A stretch of 64,000 bases of DNA from Sphingobium subterraneum (lineage in GTDB: Bacteria > Pseudomonadota > Alphaproteobacteria > Sphingomonadales > Sphingomonadaceae): contig NZ_JACIJP010000001.1 of the NCBI RefSeq assembly GCF_014199435.1, positions 1,116,001-1,180,000 on the forward strand, written 5' to 3'. Under the pieces are notes generated by a model. That model did not search any database and had not been told where the DNA came from. It saw only the letters and a list, made by a program, of their open reading frames with translations. Below, piece after piece: positions 62,630 through 64,000 of this stretch. Each line of letters starts with the position of its first letter. Position 1 is the first letter of the stretch. The position numbers were made by a program, and so were the translations under genes.

Positions 62630-64000
62630 TTACATAACAGCTTCGATCAGTCGTGGCCCGCGCCCCTTCATTGCGCTCTGGAACTGGTCGGCCAGTTCTT
62701 CCGCGGTCGTTGCACGCGAGGACTCTACGCCCAAACCCCTGCCAAGGCTGACCCAATCCAGTTCGGGGTTGGTCAAATCGAGCAGGGAAAGCGATTTTGG
62801 CCCGGGATTTTCCGCGCCAACGCGTTCCAGTTCGACCCTCAGAATGCCGTAGGCGCGATTGTTGAAAATCACTGTGGTAACGTCGAGATTTTCGCGCGCC
62901 TGCGTCCAAAGCGCCTGCACCGTGTACATGGCGCCCCCGTCGCCTTGCAGGCAGACAACCTTGCGATCGGGACAGGCGACCGCAGCCCCCGAGGCGACCG
63001 GTATACCCATCCCCAACGAGCCCCCGGTCAGCCCCATATGGTCATGGCGGCTGGCGGCCGCAGTGAACTTCAACGTGCCCCGCGCCGATGTTGCAGCTTC
63101 ATCCACGACGATCGCATTGTCCGGCAGGAAGTGACCAATAACCTGTCCGATCGTGTACGCGTTAAGCGGGCCCTGCGGCAATTCCGGTCTGCGGAGATCG
63201 ACCCGGCCAACGGGCTCGGAAGGCGCGCGCAGTGCGTCGGCAAGGGCGTCGAGCGCGCCCGGTCCGTCTTCGTGCACATGGGCGAGATAGTGTACCTTGC
63301 ACCCCTCCGGCAAACACCAGCTCGCCTTGCCGGGATAGGCGAAGAACGACACCGGCGGCTTTGCCCCGACAAGGATAAGTTGCTCGATATCCTTGAAATA
63401 ATCGACGATCTGCTCCGCGAAATACGGAACGCGCTCGACTTCAACAACGCCTGCGCCCCGCGTCAGCCGTGGCACAATCGTATCGCACATGATACGCGCG
63501 CCGGATTGTGCCTTGATCCGACCGGCGGTTTCCAGGCTCGCCTCCTCGAGAACCGACCCGCGAAGAAGGATTGCGGTCCGTTTGCCGTTTCGTAGCAATT
63601 GCGCGGCCTCATCGACCGCCCGGGGGCTGACTGTGGCTGCGGCGGCGACCGGAAGCGCACTGGCCGCGCCGCTGCCCTCATCCCAGGCGGTATCGGCAGG
63701 CAATATGAGCGTCGCGATCTGTCCAGGCGCCACGCGTGCCGCCTGTACCGCCCGCGCACCGTCGGCTGCTACCGTCTTCGCGCTCATGCTCATGTGAACC
63801 CATGACGACACCGGGCGGGCGAAGCCGATCACGTCGGATGTGAGAGGCGCATCATATTGCGCATGGTAGGTGGCGTGATCGCCGACGATATTGACGATGG
63901 GCGTCGCCGCGCGGCGCGCGTTGTGCAGATTTGCAAGGCCGTAGGCCAGCCCCGGCCCTAGGTGCAGCAGCGTGGCGGCGGGCGCCCGCTTCATGCGCCC
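62630..64000 (-). CDS. ThDP-dependent enzyme, acetolactate-synthase / benzoylformate-decarboxylase-like (5' end outside window)
   Basis: The C-terminal 457 codons are visible; the N-terminal part of the pyrimidine-binding domain, with the catalytic Glu, lies beyond the window end. Seen are LLHLGPGLAYGLANLHNARRA (cited in part), IVNIVGDHATYH, the middle domain, and the C-terminal ThDP-binding motif GDGGAMYTVQALW ... VIFNNRAYGIL with the usual GDG-N spacing. Such enzymes decarboxylate or carboligate 2-oxo acids. The upstream position relative to a hydroxy-acid dehydrogenase suggests decarboxylation of the 2-oxo acid that enzyme makes, with an aldehyde dehydrogenase next. The specific substrate is unknown. 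Confidence 0.85.
   Translation of the reverse strand, partial: GRMKRAPAATLLHLGPGLAYGLANLHNARRAATPIVNIVGDHATYHAQYDAPLTSDVIGFARPVSSWVHMSMSAKTVAADGARAVQAARVAPGQIATLILPADTAWDEGSGAASALPVAAAATVSPRAVDEAAQLLRNGKRTAILLRGSVLEEASLETAGRIKAQSGARIMCDTIVPRLTRGAGVVEVERVPYFAEQIVDYFKDIEQLILVGAKPPVSFFAYPGKASWCLPEGCKVHYLAHVHEDGPGALDALADALRAPSEPVGRVDLRRPELPQGPLNAYTIGQVIGHFLPDNAIVVDEAATSARGTLKFTAAASRHDHMGLTGGSLGMGIPVASGAAVACPDRKVVCLQGDGGAMYTVQALWTQARENLDVTTVIFNNRAYGILRVELERVGAENPGPKSLSLLDLTNPELDWVSLGRGLGVESSRATTAEELADQFQSAMKGRGPRLIEAVM

Noticed and set aside
1..64000. CRISPR arrays, tRNA/rRNA genes, insertion sequences, integrase or attachment sites
   Set aside because: I found no regularly spaced repeat array, no cloverleaf-like sequence and no transposase or integrase family protein, so island status rests on gene content only.

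Overview
The window reads as chromosomal DNA of a GC-rich alphaproteobacterium, most likely a sphingomonad (Sphingomonadales). This is inferred from the mix of a TonB-dependent receptor, Rieske, P450 and CoA catabolic genes and the coding style; no 16S or ribosomal marker is present. No rRNA, tRNA, CRISPR array, insertion sequence or integrase was seen.

Region 1 (1-10.8 kb) is housekeeping and stress related: a truncated histidine phosphatase, an NAD(P)H-hydrate dehydratase, a small GcrA-like protein, a large PAS/GAF hybrid histidine kinase, a KatE-type catalase, a phasin-like protein, a thioredoxin-reductase-like flavoprotein and an OmpA-family protein. Strong hairpins follow the catalase and OmpA genes.

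Region 2 (10.8-24.2 kb) is a CoA-thioester catabolic block around an IclR regulator. The minus-strand operon encodes enoyl-CoA hydratase, 3-hydroxyacyl-CoA dehydrogenase, 2-methylfumaryl-CoA isomerase (mct), methylsuccinyl-CoA dehydrogenase (mcd) and 3-methylfumaryl-CoA hydratase (meh). Divergent plus-strand genes encode an acyl-CoA dehydrogenase and a thiolase. Near-identical palindromes lie in both promoter regions. Read together, they would beta-oxidise a methyl-branched dicarboxylyl-CoA to methylsuccinyl-CoA, then convert it through mesaconyl-C1-CoA and mesaconyl-C4-CoA to citramalyl-CoA. An SDR and a two-subunit molybdenum hydroxylase follow.

Region 3 (24.5-43.7 kb) holds a ketopantoate-reductase-like gene, TetR and LysR regulators, and a run of ten minus-strand genes (cupin, nitroreductase, SDR, HpcH/HpaI lyase, Rieske oxygenase, D-aminoacylase-type amidohydrolase, SDR, aldehyde dehydrogenase, enoyl-CoA hydratase/isomerase) headed by a LysR gene. 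A P450, a TonB-dependent receptor and a second amidohydrolase follow.

Region 4 (43.7-64 kb) has a two-gene UGSC-family cassette with Cys in the selenocysteine position, a zinc-ribbon-like hypothetical, an APH-like kinase, a LysR regulator, an MFS transporter, an aspartyl/asparaginyl hydroxylase homologue, a second ketopantoate-reductase paralogue, a DUF1330 protein, an aldehyde dehydrogenase, a CoA-transferase/CitE-like lyase pair, an LLM monooxygenase, an acyl-CoA ligase followed by a BadI-like ring-opening hydrolase, and a mandelate-pathway-like FMN dehydrogenase and ThDP enzyme (cut by the window end).

Overall inference: 11-64 kb looks like a catabolic island for a branched alicyclic or terpenoid-like acid. 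Uptake would be by the TonB receptor, followed by oxygenase attack, CoA activation, BadI-type ring opening, beta-oxidation to methylsuccinyl-CoA, and terminal cleavage of citramalyl-CoA to acetyl-CoA and pyruvate. The substrate itself cannot be read from the sequence.
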